Assembly: GCA_001871815.1 (NCBI GenBank)
Contig: MNVP01000033.1
Coordinates: forward strand, 1-15,973
Direction of reading: 5' to 3'
Length of the DNA: 15,973 bases
Source of the DNA: Candidatus Omnitrophica bacterium CG1_02_40_15
GTDB taxonomy: Bacteria; Omnitrophota; Gorgyraeia; Gorgyraeales; Gorgyraeaceae
Part shown: positions 1-6,952 of the stretch, piece by piece
Position numbering within the stretch: the stretch's first letter is position 1
How the letters are laid out: each line of letters starts with the position of its first letter
Translations under genes and position numbers: made by a program
Notes under the pieces: generated by a model
What the model saw: only the letters and a program-made list of their open reading frames with translations
Database searches by the model: none
Told to the model about the DNA's origin: nothing

Positions 1-613
1 CTCCTTTGCGTTCATCAAGATTGATCTTGGAATCGCTAGGCCACGCAACTGCATGTTCAAGTATATCCTTTATGGTTTTTATCTTTGATATGGCAGCGCC
101 TCCTCCTACGCCGCCTTTGGCTCCGCCTGTGGCTCCGCTGAATTCAGTAAACATCACTAGCCCTTGGTCCAAAAAATACATCCTGGTCTCAGATGTTTCA
201 TTATCCATATTATCAAGTGTATCCACCCACACTGCATTTTTTTCAATCCTATATGTAAGCCCCTGGTTCCTGAATATATATTTTAAAAGGCTCTCAAGGG
301 GCATGTCCTTAACTTTTATGGTAACTTTTTTTTCTGAAAGTTTTACCCCGTTGCCTGGAATTATATTAACGTTCGTCGCCTCTGATAAAAAATCCATGAC
401 ATAGTCTAGGCCCACATCCATGAAATCCACAGTAATGGGAGTCTTTAGATTTTTTCTTATTTCAGTGATCTCTATAATGCCGGATATAGCTCCACCTGTA
501 TCATTGCCCTTGGCAGACTTCATCTCATAGGCAAAAGAAACCTCAGGGCTTAAAAATAAACTTATGCATAAAAATATACATTTTAGAAAATTCATAGCCA
601 TTTCATACTTCAT
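1..613 (-). CDS. second PilQ/GspD-type secretin, N-terminal part (cut by window edge)
   Basis: The first 204 codons lie here and the 3' end is outside the window. After a hydrophobic signal peptide (FLKCIFLCISLFLSPEVSFA) comes an STN/N0-type secretin domain with VDFMDVGLDYVMDFLSEAT and VKDMPLESLLKYI. It aligns almost residue for residue with residues about 428-545 of the secretin encoded just upstream (VDFKDVELDYVLSFLSDAT, IKDMPLEEALRYI), so the two are paralogues from tandem duplication. Unlike its neighbour it lacks the long TPR/coiled-coil N-terminus: the STN domain follows the signal peptide within about 30 residues. A Gly-rich stretch (GATGGAKGGVGGG) precedes the start of the N1 region. 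ATG at 613 overlaps the upstream stop (ATGA, 610-613), implying translational coupling. In-frame ATGs at 601 and 595 are alternatives. Secretin membership is well supported. Whether the full protein has the pore-forming C-terminal domain cannot be seen here. Confidence 0.85.
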   Translation of the reverse strand, partial: MKYEMAMNFLKCIFLCISLFLSPEVSFAYEMKSAKGNDTGGAISGIIEITEIRKNLKTPITVDFMDVGLDYVMDFLSEATNVNIIPGNGVKLSEKKVTIKVKDMPLESLLKYIFRNQGLTYRIEKNAVWVDTLDNMDNETSETRMYFLDQGLVMFTEFSGATGGAKGGVGGGAAISKIKTIKDILEHAVAWPSDSKINLDERKG

Positions 614-3276
614 TGTTTTAAAGGTTTTTCTTCTATATCTTCAACGCTTGCGACCTTATTTTGTTCCTTATCCATGATACTCGCAGTAACAAATATCAAA
701 AGATTCCTTCTCTCTTTGGAATCAGTGCTCTTCCTGAACAACCCACCCACAAAAGGTATGTCGCCCAATACAGGCACCTTTGTCTTTACATTCGTATTTG
801 TCTCTTTTATAAGCCCGCCGAGCACTATTGTTTCTCCGTTTTTAACCATTACGCTCGTGCTCAGATTTCTGGTTGTAAAATTAGGTATGCTGACATTTCC
901 TGAATATGTGAAACTCCCCGCGTCTTCGCTGACCTCTGGAGTCAACGCAAGCGTAATACTATTTTTATCTACGCCGACACTCGGCTTAACATGTAAAAGT
1001 ATCCCTACATTCCTCGTCACAAAATCCTGCGGCACGTTTATCCATTCTGTCTCTCCGGCGTCATCAAAATCTCCGTCTCCGTTTATATCATACTGCACAA
1101 GGCTCGCCTCATATCTTGTAGGATATATATACTCATCCACGATCTCTATAGTGGCTGTCTGATTATTTAAAGTGGTAATCCTGGGCGCAGATAATGTTTT
1201 TACATTCTGTTTCTCCTGAAGCGCGTGCAGCACTGCTTGAAACTGCGGATTGCTCAATATGCCTTGATATGTAAGATTAAACCCTTCGTCTGAACGGCTG
1301 AAATTAGAAAAATCTACGCCGCTATTCTTGCTTACTCCATATACATCATTGCCAGCTCTATTCTTATCCCCGGCCCACATATTGTTTAATTTCCACTCCA
1401 CTCCCATATCATCCAGATCGCTGACTTTAACTTCTAAAAATCTTGCCTCAATCAAAACCTGCATAGGAGTTATGTCCAGATTATATAAAAGGTTCTCTAT
1501 GGTTTCCAGATTTGAAGGCGTATTGCTTATAATAAGCGCGCCTGTGCGCTCATCTAAGGTCAATTTTGAATCTTTCGGCCAATCAACTGAATTCTCCAGG
1601 ATATTTTTTACTGTCTTTACTTCCGAAGGGACAGCGGAAGCGCTAGATTCATTCGCGCCTTTAGCCTGAGTTGTAAACTCTTCAAATCTGCCTACGCCCT
1701 GGCTTAAAAAATACACCCTTGTATCTATCTTCTCGTTACTGATCTCATCCTTTGTAGCCACCCAGACAGCGTCTTCTTCTATCCTGTAAACCAGGTCCTG
1801 GGATTTCAATATATACCTCAACGCCTCTTCAAGAGGCATGTCTTTTATCTTTATGCTCACTTTTTTCTCTGCCATATCTATCCCGGTCGAAGGCACTATA
1901 TTAACGCCTGTAGCGTCTGATAAAAAACTCAGCACATAATCCAGTTCCACGTCTTTGAAATCAACGCTTATAGGTATCTTAAGGCGCTTCCTTATCTCGG
2001 GGATCTTCACAATAGGCATTATCTTTTTTTCATTTATTTGTAGGGGGTGGTCACTGACCGCCCCTACATCTTTATTTTCTTCTGGGATGATATGTTGTTT
2101 AGCCACATCCAGCATCATTTTTTCTTCTGTAAGCTCTCTCGCCCTTTTTAAAGCAGATTCTTCCATCTTTATCTTTTGCATATCTATATAATGTAATATC
2201 TCCTTGAATTTTTCATTCCCAGGAAATTCCTGTGTTGCCTTATTCACAAGGACCTCTGCCTCTTCAAACCTCTTTTCCCTGATATTGCCTATTATGCTGT
2301 CCATAAGGATTGCTATCTTATTAACTCTGTCTCTGGCTTCTTTTGTTTTTAATCTTTGCTCAAAAATTTTTTTAAGCGTTTCTTTTTCTTTTTCTTTTCT
2401 AGCCAGCTCTAATCTTTGCGCTTTCAACTCTTTCTCCATCGCTATTTTCTGGCGCTCCGCCTGTTTTTCCATATCTATCTTTGCGCGCTTGGCCTCTTCC
2501 ATCCTCGTAAGCATCATCTTTTCCTGGCTTTGTTTTATGTCCTGCTGCATACTGCGTATATAAGCGTCTGCCTGGACTGCCAGCGAACTAGCAGAATCCA
2601 TCTCTTTTACTTTCTTGAACTCTACTATGCTGGAAGGATAATCCTTGGATCTGTAATATCCCATAGCGGTTTCAAATACAGCCTTTATATTCTGCTCTTT
2701 CTCGTATAATTCTTTCTTTTTTAAATCTTCCCTCGTCTTTTTATTCATTAGTTCTGCAATTTCTATCTTTGCGCTTTCTTTAGTATCTTCAAATGCGGTC
2801 TCTGTTTCTTGCGCTTTCTTATATGATCTTTCCTTATTTGAATCCTCCTCTACCTTTTTCTTTACCTGCTCTTCACTTGCGATCTTCTCGCTTTCTTTTT
2901 TAGCAATACTCTCTGCTTCGTTTACAACGTCCTTTTTCATCTTTTCCCATTTTTTTTCTTCCATGATCATCAGTTCTGCCATGCGGGCCCTGGATTTTTC
3001 AATGTATATCTCTGCAAAAGGCGTAAAATAAACATCGTTATTCGCTTTTTCCACGTCAATTAATTTTTCAAATATTATGACTGCTTCCTTATATTTGCCT
3101 GATTCAAACAAAGACATCGCTTCTTCAAAATATCTTCTGAGATCAAACTTTGACGCAACAGCAGTCCTAACGAAAGAAGGATCCACTGAGGCAAATATCC
3201 TGCAAGGTAAACACTCCAGCGTTATAAACGCTGCGATTATGAATGCTAGACAAAACAACCTCTTATTTCTTCTCAT
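610..3276 (-). CDS. pilQ: PilQ-type outer-membrane secretin with TPR/coiled-coil N-terminus
   Basis: 888 residues. Order: signal peptide (about 1-29); TPR-like segment (about 40-75, FEEAMSLFESGKYKEAVIIF); long Lys/Glu-rich coiled coil (about 80-195); second TPR-like unit (about 198-230, AMGYYRSKDYPSSIVEFKKV); further coiled coil (about 235-320); third TPR-like segment (about 320-365); linker carrying an inserted palindrome; STN/N0 domain (about 428-510); N1-like domain (about 520-610); C-terminal secretin domain (about 610-865). The secretin signature is clear: NVKTLSAPRITTLNN, VMVKNGETIVLGGL and VPVLGDIPFVGGLF. The protein should form the multimeric outer-membrane pore of a type IV pilus or type II-like system. 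Classical PilQ has AMIN domains at the N-terminus, and their replacement by TPR/coiled coil is unusual. ATG at 3276 has AAAGG about 6 nt upstream and overlaps the end of pilP by 14 bp. The family call is secure; PilQ versus GspD rests on the PilM/N-O-P context. Confidence 0.93.
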   Translation of the reverse strand: MRRNKRLFCLAFIIAAFITLECLPCRIFASVDPSFVRTAVASKFDLRRYFEEAMSLFESGKYKEAVIIFEKLIDVEKANNDVYFTPFAEIYIEKSRARMAELMIMEEKKWEKMKKDVVNEAESIAKKESEKIASEEQVKKKVEEDSNKERSYKKAQETETAFEDTKESAKIEIAELMNKKTREDLKKKELYEKEQNIKAVFETAMGYYRSKDYPSSIVEFKKVKEMDSASSLAVQADAYIRSMQQDIKQSQEKMMLTRMEEAKRAKIDMEKQAERQKIAMEKELKAQRLELARKEKEKETLKKIFEQRLKTKEARDRVNKIAILMDSIIGNIREKRFEEAEVLVNKATQEFPGNEKFKEILHYIDMQKIKMEESALKRARELTEEKMMLDVAKQHIIPEENKDVGAVSDHPLQINEKKIMPIVKIPEIRKRLKIPISVDFKDVELDYVLSFLSDATGVNIVPSTGIDMAEKKVSIKIKDMPLEEALRYILKSQDLVYRIEEDAVWVATKDEISNEKIDTRVYFLSQGVGRFEEFTTQAKGANESSASAVPSEVKTVKNILENSVDWPKDSKLTLDERTGALIISNTPSNLETIENLLYNLDITPMQVLIEARFLEVKVSDLDDMGVEWKLNNMWAGDKNRAGNDVYGVSKNSGVDFSNFSRSDEGFNLTYQGILSNPQFQAVLHALQEKQNVKTLSAPRITTLNNQTATIEIVDEYIYPTRYEASLVQYDINGDGDFDDAGETEWINVPQDFVTRNVGILLHVKPSVGVDKNSITLALTPEVSEDAGSFTYSGNVSIPNFTTRNLSTSVMVKNGETIVLGGLIKETNTNVKTKVPVLGDIPFVGGLFRKSTDSKERRNLLIFVTASIMDKEQNKVASVEDIEEKPLKQ
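2039..2068. repeat. palindromic element inserted in frame within pilQ
   Basis: Imperfect palindrome with arms TGTAGGGGGTGGTCA and TGACCGCCCCTACA. The stem is continuous except for one bulged G and one G-U pair. On the minus strand it is read through in frame as VGAVSDHPLQ (about residues 403-412 of the secretin), in the linker just before the STN domain. It is a relative of the perfect palindrome at 3300-3329, in the same orientation and the same entry phase (GTA GGG). Confidence 0.85.
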
Positions 3277-3859
3277 TTATACCTTTTGGTTCTTCTGTCT
3301 GTAGGGGGCGGTCGCGACCGCCCCCTACATCTTTCTTCTCTTCTTTAAGAGTAGATATCCCAATCTCTTCCCCATCTTTTTTCTTGAGCCTGATTTCCTT
3401 TTCGTCTATGCTTAAAACAGTGTAGTCACCTGCCATATCGCCTTCCTTAACGGAAAAACTCTTGCCTGTATTCTGATCCTCTATAATAACAATAACCCTG
3501 GCTCCAAGCATCATCCTGCCTTTATAGACAAACATAGGCCTTGCAGGCTCTTCTTCTTTTAAAGGTATAATGTCTTTGCCGCCTTCATCTTTTACCTCAG
3601 AAACAGGCCTGAAGAAAATGCTCCTTTCCATTAGAGCTGGGTAATCTCCTGACGTCTCCTGCTTCTTTAAACCTTCTATGTCCCAGTTATCCTTGGCCGC
3701 CTTTTTTTTGGATTTTGCCTTTTCTGTCACAGACTCAATATCCTTTAAAAACTCATCGGATAATCGTTTTTTCTTTTCTTGAGCATTAAAACCTATGCCT
3801 ATCGTAGCGACCAATACAGGCACAAGAAGCCAGAATATAGCTTTTTCTTTTGCGATCAT
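3263..3859 (-). CDS. pilP: PilP/GspC-like pilus assembly protein
   Basis: 198 residues. A short cytoplasmic start is followed by one membrane segment (about 8-27, IFWLLVPVLVATIGIGFNAQ), a charged linker, and a compact beta-rich domain (about 105-175, MFVYKGRMMLGARVIVIIEDQ ... FSVKEGDMAGDYTVLSIDEKEIRLKK). That layout matches the PilP/GspC homology region, which contacts the N0 domain of the secretin in the periplasm. It lies between pilO and the secretin gene, the usual place for pilP. The C-terminal tail (about 177-187) is encoded by a perfect 30-bp palindrome and reads VGGGRDRPLQ. No strong Shine-Dalgarno precedes ATG 3859; upstream is a triple-hairpin element ending CTCATTAAA. Sequence divergence means the pilP name leans partly on context. 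A GspC-type protein is the alternative. Confidence 0.78.
   Translation of the reverse strand: MIAKEKAIFWLLVPVLVATIGIGFNAQEKKKRLSDEFLKDIESVTEKAKSKKKAAKDNWDIEGLKKQETSGDYPALMERSIFFRPVSEVKDEGGKDIIPLKEEEPARPMFVYKGRMMLGARVIVIIEDQNTGKSFSVKEGDMAGDYTVLSIDEKEIRLKKKDGEEIGISTLKEEKKDVGGGRDRPLQTEEPKGINEKK
3300..3329. repeat. perfect 30-bp palindrome inside the 3' end of pilP
   Basis: The arms TGTAGGGGGCGGTCG and CGACCGCCCCCTACA are exact reverse complements with no loop. The element is translated on the minus strand as VGGGRDRPLQ in the PilP tail. The flanks resemble those of the pilQ copy: AAAGA precedes both on the minus strand, and similar NEKK tails follow. Confidence 0.92.
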
Positions 3860-4045
3860 TTTAATGAGCGCCTGCCGCTTTGTTTCGCTTCACAAAGCGA
3901 AACAGCAGGCGCAAATTAATCCCCCTTTCTTTCATTCTGAAAGAATGAAAGGGGGATAAGTTACGGCCAGAGACTTATGTTCACTTCGTCCCGCCCTTTG
4001 TTTACAAAGGGCGGGGCTTCGTTCCATAAGTCTCGGCCTTACTTA
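3860..4045 (-). repeat. triple-hairpin structured element, copy A (pilO-pilP junction)
   Basis: Three successive hairpins lie between pilO and pilP. Hairpin 3 (3965-4038) pairs GAGACTTATG with CATAAGTCTC, with GGCC/GGCC outside and an inner CCCGCCCTTTG/CAAAGGGCGGG stem. Hairpin 2 (3919-3957) pairs ATCCCCC with GGGGGAT and TTTCATTC with GAATGAAA. Hairpin 1 (3868-3912) pairs GCGCCTGC with GCAGGCGC and TGTTTCGCTT with AAGCGAAACA. The linkers, plus-strand TTTAATGAGC, AATTAATCCC, GGATAAGTT and CCTTACTTA, recur at 13161-13333 while the stem sequences differ. Orientation follows the downstream gene, whose start codon abuts the element. It could be a structured RNA leader or a miniature mobile element. 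Confidence 0.8.
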
Positions 4046-4799
4046 TCATAAAGGTACTCAACACCATGCTTATCTCAACCTCTCCCGAAGCAACTTCTAT
4101 ACTTTTCACGTGCAATTCTTTTACGCTGATCGCAGGGCTCGCATTTTTAAGCTCCAACAAAAGATTAATAAGAGCCTTTGTATCTGTCTTTATCGAGATC
4201 TGAACTGGCAGTTCAGTATAAAACAACCCCTTTGAAACAGGCTCTATATATTCAATAGATTTGAGCGGTTTCAAGGCATATATATTGGAGTTCTGGCTTT
4301 TCAGAAGCACACCAACTGCAAATTCTATTATCTCGAGCTGCCTCAGAAGCACAGGCACCATATTGTCTTTGGGAAGGCCATCCCCAAATCCGAGATTTTC
4401 AGGAAGTTTCGCGCCTTTTGCCCCTGCTTCCAGTTCAAACTTCTTCATGGTAGAGTGAAGCTTTTCAATAAAATAAAGGCCTGCCTCTGCATCCTTTTCT
4501 GATAACCTTGCCTTCTTTGGGTCTATATACTCCACCAGGCTGAAAAACTTCTCTTCCAAAGAGTTCTTATCTTCATCCATCTTGGCAAAACTTTCTTTCG
4601 AAGGCACTGTGCCTGTAAGCGTGATAAATCTTTTCATCTCGCTTATCTTCCTCTCCAGTTCTTCATCCATTATTGAGCGGCCTTCTCTGAGGAACGGGCT
4701 GAGAAAAAATATATAAATTCCTGCTATTACAGCAAGAATTATAATGCCCTGTTTTAATATGAGTTTCTCTTTACCTGACTTTAACATTTTATCCTTCAT
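4002..4799 (-). CDS. pilO: PilO-like pilus assembly protein
   Basis: 265 residues. One membrane helix (about 16-35, GIIILAVIAGIYIFFLSPFL) follows a basic cytoplasmic start. A coiled-coil segment comes next (about 40-100), then a periplasmic region with a ferredoxin-like fold pattern (about 175-250, YTELPVQISIKTDTKALINL ... VKELHVKSIEV ... GEVEISMVLSTFMI). This is the PilO architecture: PilO pairs with PilN in the inner membrane and links to PilP. It sits between pilM/N and pilP as expected. Oddity: the last 13 residues (SKAETYGTKPRPL) are encoded by hairpin 3 of the triple-hairpin element, and the stop codon lies in that hairpin's loop. The native C-terminus has therefore probably been replaced or extended. 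ATG 4799 lies about 40 nt past the pilM/N stop with only a weak ribosome binding site. Confidence 0.82.
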   Translation of the reverse strand: MKDKMLKSGKEKLILKQGIIILAVIAGIYIFFLSPFLREGRSIMDEELERKISEMKRFITLTGTVPSKESFAKMDEDKNSLEEKFFSLVEYIDPKKARLSEKDAEAGLYFIEKLHSTMKKFELEAGAKGAKLPENLGFGDGLPKDNMVPVLLRQLEIIEFAVGVLLKSQNSNIYALKPLKSIEYIEPVSKGLFYTELPVQISIKTDTKALINLLLELKNASPAISVKELHVKSIEVASGEVEISMVLSTFMISKAETYGTKPRPL

Positions 4800-4810
4800 T
4801 AAAATCCATT

Positions 4811-4840
4811 AGTAGGGGACGGTCGCGGCCATCCCATACT
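4811..4840. repeat. degenerate copy of the GTAGGGG palindrome across the pilM/N stop
   Basis: The arms AGTAGGGGACGGTC and GCCATCCCATACT pair at about 11 of 14 positions, so this is a decayed palindrome of the same type as those in pilP and pilQ. It covers most of the pilM/N-pilO gap and overlaps the TAG stop of pilM/N. Confidence 0.65.
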
Positions 4841-6362
4841 AGTTTCCTGCCAGGACAACGTCCATAGTAACGCTGAATTTCACTATCTCTTCGCCTGTAT
4901 CTTTATCATTTTCCACGGAAGACGACACGGGCCGCACATCGCTAAAATCCGGCAATGCCTTAAGGCTTGATACAAAATTATTCACGGACTGGTAAGAAAG
5001 CGCTTTTCCATTCATATCCATCCTGCCAAGGCCGCTCTTTTCTATTGAGATAACGCCTGAGACATCAGTGATCCATACATCTTTTGGCAGCATCTCTGAA
5101 ATAGATTTAAATATCCCAAGCCACACAGCCCTGGAAGAAGCTGTCTGGTACAGCGTATTCATTTTATCTCTTAAAATATCTTCTTCTTCGCGTATCTTTT
5201 TTATCTTCGGCTCATAAGTTCTGTATGTTTCTATCATCTCCTCTACCTTATCGAGTTTGATCTTTTTTATGTGGTAATCCTGGCGCATAAAAATAGAAAA
5301 GCTTATAAGTATCAACACGCCTGTAGCTATTGAAAGGCTGGAATAAATACGTTTATTGGAAAAAGATTCCTTATCTGATAACACCTTATTCAGAAAATTC
5401 ACCTCTATCTTTAAATCAGCTATGCCTCTGAGAGCAGCTCCTACAACCGTAGAAAATTGATTCTTAGGCCCGCTTGCCTGGAGTTTCTGAAACACATCTT
5501 TAGATACTCTCAACTTTCTGAAGGGATCCATAACCTGAGGCTTTATGCTGAATTTTGAAATAATCGCAGCCTCCATGTTTTCCATAATACTGCCGCCGCC
5601 TGTCAGAAAAAGCTGGCCTATCTTTTTCTCTTTAGGCGCATCTTCTCCTTGCTGCATAAAATAATATTCCAGGGATCTTTCCACCTCTGTTAGGAGTTCA
5701 CCCACACCTTGCTCTTTCGCCTCTTCAATGCGGTCACCTGCGATAGGAAAACTCCTTATCCATATATTACCTTTATTAAATATAATGAAGTTGGTGGATT
5801 TCGCGCCTATGTCAAGAACTGAACCGATGTTTTCATTATTATAATCCTCATTAAATGCCATGCAGTTATATACACTTATCGGAGCGACATCTATCAATTC
5901 TGTAGATAATTTAACGGCCTTTAATTTTGAAATCATCTCCTCAACAAGATTCTTCTTTATCGCAACTATCACTGCCTTCTTAGGAACAGATTTATCTTTA
6001 TCCAAAAGCGACCAATCCCACATAACCTCGTTCAGGCTAAAAGGTATCTGGTTCTGGGCTTCGAATTTCATTGTCTGTTTTAATTTATCTTCCTTTATCT
6101 GGAGAAGCTTTACAAACCTCACAAAAACAGATTGGCCGTTTACTGATATATTTACAGACTTTGACTTTATATTATTCTCTGCTAATAATTCAAATATAAG
6201 CGAGCTGGTAATTTTATCTCTATCCAGCTTCAGGTCTCTTGGGATTTCCCTTATGCCAATCTTGGTCAGCATAATGCTATCCTTCTCTTTTTTAAGCTCA
6301 ACTAGCTTTATAAAATGCGCGCCTATATCTAAGGCTATTGAACTTGCCTTGAACTTGGCCAT
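4839..6362 (-). CDS. pilM: PilM-PilN fusion protein, type IV pilus inner-membrane platform
   Basis: 507 residues. Residues 1 to about 320 are PilM, an actin/FtsA-like ATP-binding fold: phosphate-loop motif IALDIGAHFIKLVEL (9-23), second LDIG motif (about 183), adenosine-type motif LFLTGGGS (about 251-258), and VVGAALRG near 313. After a linker with VNFLNKVL (about 324-331) comes a membrane helix (about 343-361, SLSIATGVLILISFSIFM), a coiled coil, and a periplasmic domain (about 405-507, AVWLGIFKSISEMLPKDVWI) that matches PilN. PilM and PilN are normally separate proteins of about 350 and 190 residues. PilN's N-terminal INLLP motif binds PilM, and here the equivalent VNFLNK sits at the fusion joint. 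ATG 6362 directly follows the stop of the HTH gene; AAGG in the preceding gene's last codons serves as ribosome binding site. Confidence 0.9.
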   Translation of the reverse strand: MAKFKASSIALDIGAHFIKLVELKKEKDSIMLTKIGIREIPRDLKLDRDKITSSLIFELLAENNIKSKSVNISVNGQSVFVRFVKLLQIKEDKLKQTMKFEAQNQIPFSLNEVMWDWSLLDKDKSVPKKAVIVAIKKNLVEEMISKLKAVKLSTELIDVAPISVYNCMAFNEDYNNENIGSVLDIGAKSTNFIIFNKGNIWIRSFPIAGDRIEEAKEQGVGELLTEVERSLEYYFMQQGEDAPKEKKIGQLFLTGGGSIMENMEAAIISKFSIKPQVMDPFRKLRVSKDVFQKLQASGPKNQFSTVVGAALRGIADLKIEVNFLNKVLSDKESFSNKRIYSSLSIATGVLILISFSIFMRQDYHIKKIKLDKVEEMIETYRTYEPKIKKIREEEDILRDKMNTLYQTASSRAVWLGIFKSISEMLPKDVWITDVSGVISIEKSGLGRMDMNGKALSYQSVNNFVSSLKALPDFSDVRPVSSSVENDKDTGEEIVKFSVTMDVVLAGN

Positions 6363-6575
6363 TTACCTTGCCCTTCCCATTATAACCCTGAGTTTCTTGA
6401 TATCATCTTCTGTATATTCACGCCAGCCATTAAGGGCATTTCGCCTGGCAGACGGAAATAACTTTTTATTTTCGTATCTTATAAGGGTCTGCTTCGATAT
6501 GCCCAGAAACTGAGCGGTCTGGGTAACAGAGTAATATTTTTCTTTCATATATACCGCCTCGCTATTTAATAACAT
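6363..6575 (-). CDS. small MerR-type helix-turn-helix regulator, first gene of pilus operon
   Basis: 70 residues that consist of little more than a DNA-binding domain. The helix-turn-helix is YYSVTQTAQFLGISKQTLIR (about 14-33), followed by the wing-like YENKKLFPSARRN and a third helix, YTEDDIKKLRVIM. This is the MerR/excisionase type of winged helix, with no effector or dimerisation domain visible. ATG 6575 has AGGAG 5 nt upstream. A second start at 6548 (MKEKYYS) also has a GAGG-type site and would remove nine non-conserved residues. The gene ends one base before pilM/N and is transcribed with it. A dyad in the promoter spacer makes autoregulation of the pilus operon a reasonable inference. 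Alternative: an excisionase-like protein recruited to the operon. Confidence 0.82.
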   Translation of the reverse strand: MLLNSEAVYMKEKYYSVTQTAQFLGISKQTLIRYENKKLFPSARRNALNGWREYTEDDIKKLRVIMGRAR

Positions 6576-6596
6576 GTTTACTCCTATAGACGATTC

Positions 6597-6647
6597 ACCC
6601 CGCTCTTTCTGCTTCGAAGCATTCCTTCGCAGTAGAAAGGGCGGGGT
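6597..6647 (-). promoter_or_regulatory. GC-rich leader hairpin upstream of the pilus operon start
   Basis: ACCCCGC (6597-6603) pairs with GCGGGGT (6641-6647), and CTTTCTGC (6605-6612) with GTAGAAAG (6632-6639, one G-T). A smaller CGAAG/CTTCG stem lies in the loop. It sits in the predicted 5' untranslated region, 11 nt before the AGGAG ribosome binding site (6581-6585) of the HTH gene, so it could affect translation or transcript stability. No U-run follows it on the minus strand, so it is not a standard terminator. Its GGGCGGG arm resembles stems in the triple-hairpin elements. Confidence 0.6.
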
Positions 6648-6664
6648 TCATTTAGACTTAAAAA

Positions 6665-6695
6665 CCCTATCGAAAAATAATATAGCTTGATAGGG
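6665..6695. promoter_or_regulatory. inverted repeat at the start of the pilus operon transcript
   Basis: CCCTATC (6665-6671) and GATAGGG (6689-6695) are exact reverse complements separated by 17 bp, starting a few bases after the predicted transcription start. The half-site resembles CTATCAGG in the promoter spacer, so it may be a second operator or an RNA hairpin. Confidence 0.5.
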
Positions 6696-6704
6696 GGTGA
6701 TATA

Positions 6705-6733
6705 ACTATATACTACCTGATAGTACTTGTCAA
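6705..6733 (-). promoter_or_regulatory. sigma-70-type promoter of the pilus operon with spacer dyad
   Basis: On the minus strand TTGACA (6733-6728) is followed by a 17-bp spacer and TATAGT (6710-6705). The spacer contains the dyad TACTATCAGGTAGTA (arms TACTA/TAGTA, 6711-6725). A dyad filling the spacer is where MerR-type regulators bind, and a MerR-type HTH gene is the first gene of this operon. Expected start is near 6698, leaving a leader of about 120 nt. Confidence 0.8.
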
Positions 6734-6750
6734 GGGTAGGGCTAAAAAAA

Positions 6751-6778
6751 GTTCAAAGTTCAAAGTTCAAGGTTCAAG
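6751..6778. repeat. four tandem 7-bp repeats
   Basis: Four consecutive copies of GTTCAA followed by A or G (A, A, G, G). They lie about 20 bp upstream of the pilus promoter, in a gene-free stretch (6734-6952) where otherwise only a weak hairpin at the end of the next gene was recognised. This looks like a simple microsatellite. Confidence 0.85.
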
Positions 6779-6932
6779 GTAACCAGATGAAAATATTGGG
6801 GTTATAAAAACTTCTTAGATTTTAAATTTCGGAAGTAAAGTAGGTATTTTAACTACTCAAAACATCTAATATCGCTTTTAGCAATATAGGCGTCTGAAAA
6901 ATTTTCGCATTGGTTCAGCGGGCTTTTTAAAA

Positions 6933-6950
6933 TTCCGCGTAGTTCCGCGG
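6933..6950 (-). terminator. possible weak terminator after the secreted protein gene
   Basis: On the minus strand CCGCG, loop GAACTA, CGCGG is followed by AATTTT, starting 3 nt after the stop at 6953. The stem is only 5 bp and the T-run is broken, so the call is tentative. The 16-mer TTCCGCGTAGTTCCGC (6933-6948) recurs at 12391-12406. Confidence 0.35.
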
Positions 6951-6952
6951 TT

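Noticed and set aside
6..1162. Plus-strand frames opposite the two secretin genes
   Set aside because: The minus strand gives clear secretin sequence in both regions; the plus-strand frames have no recognisable motifs.
5860..6513. A 217-codon plus-strand frame
   Set aside because: It is antisense to pilM/N and the HTH gene, both well supported. Its Ser/Phe/Leu-rich composition is typical of a shadow frame.
6751..6778. Tandem GTTCAA repeats as a CRISPR or iteron array
   Set aside because: The units are 7 bp with no spacers, and no cas or replication genes are nearby. It is a simple tandem repeat.
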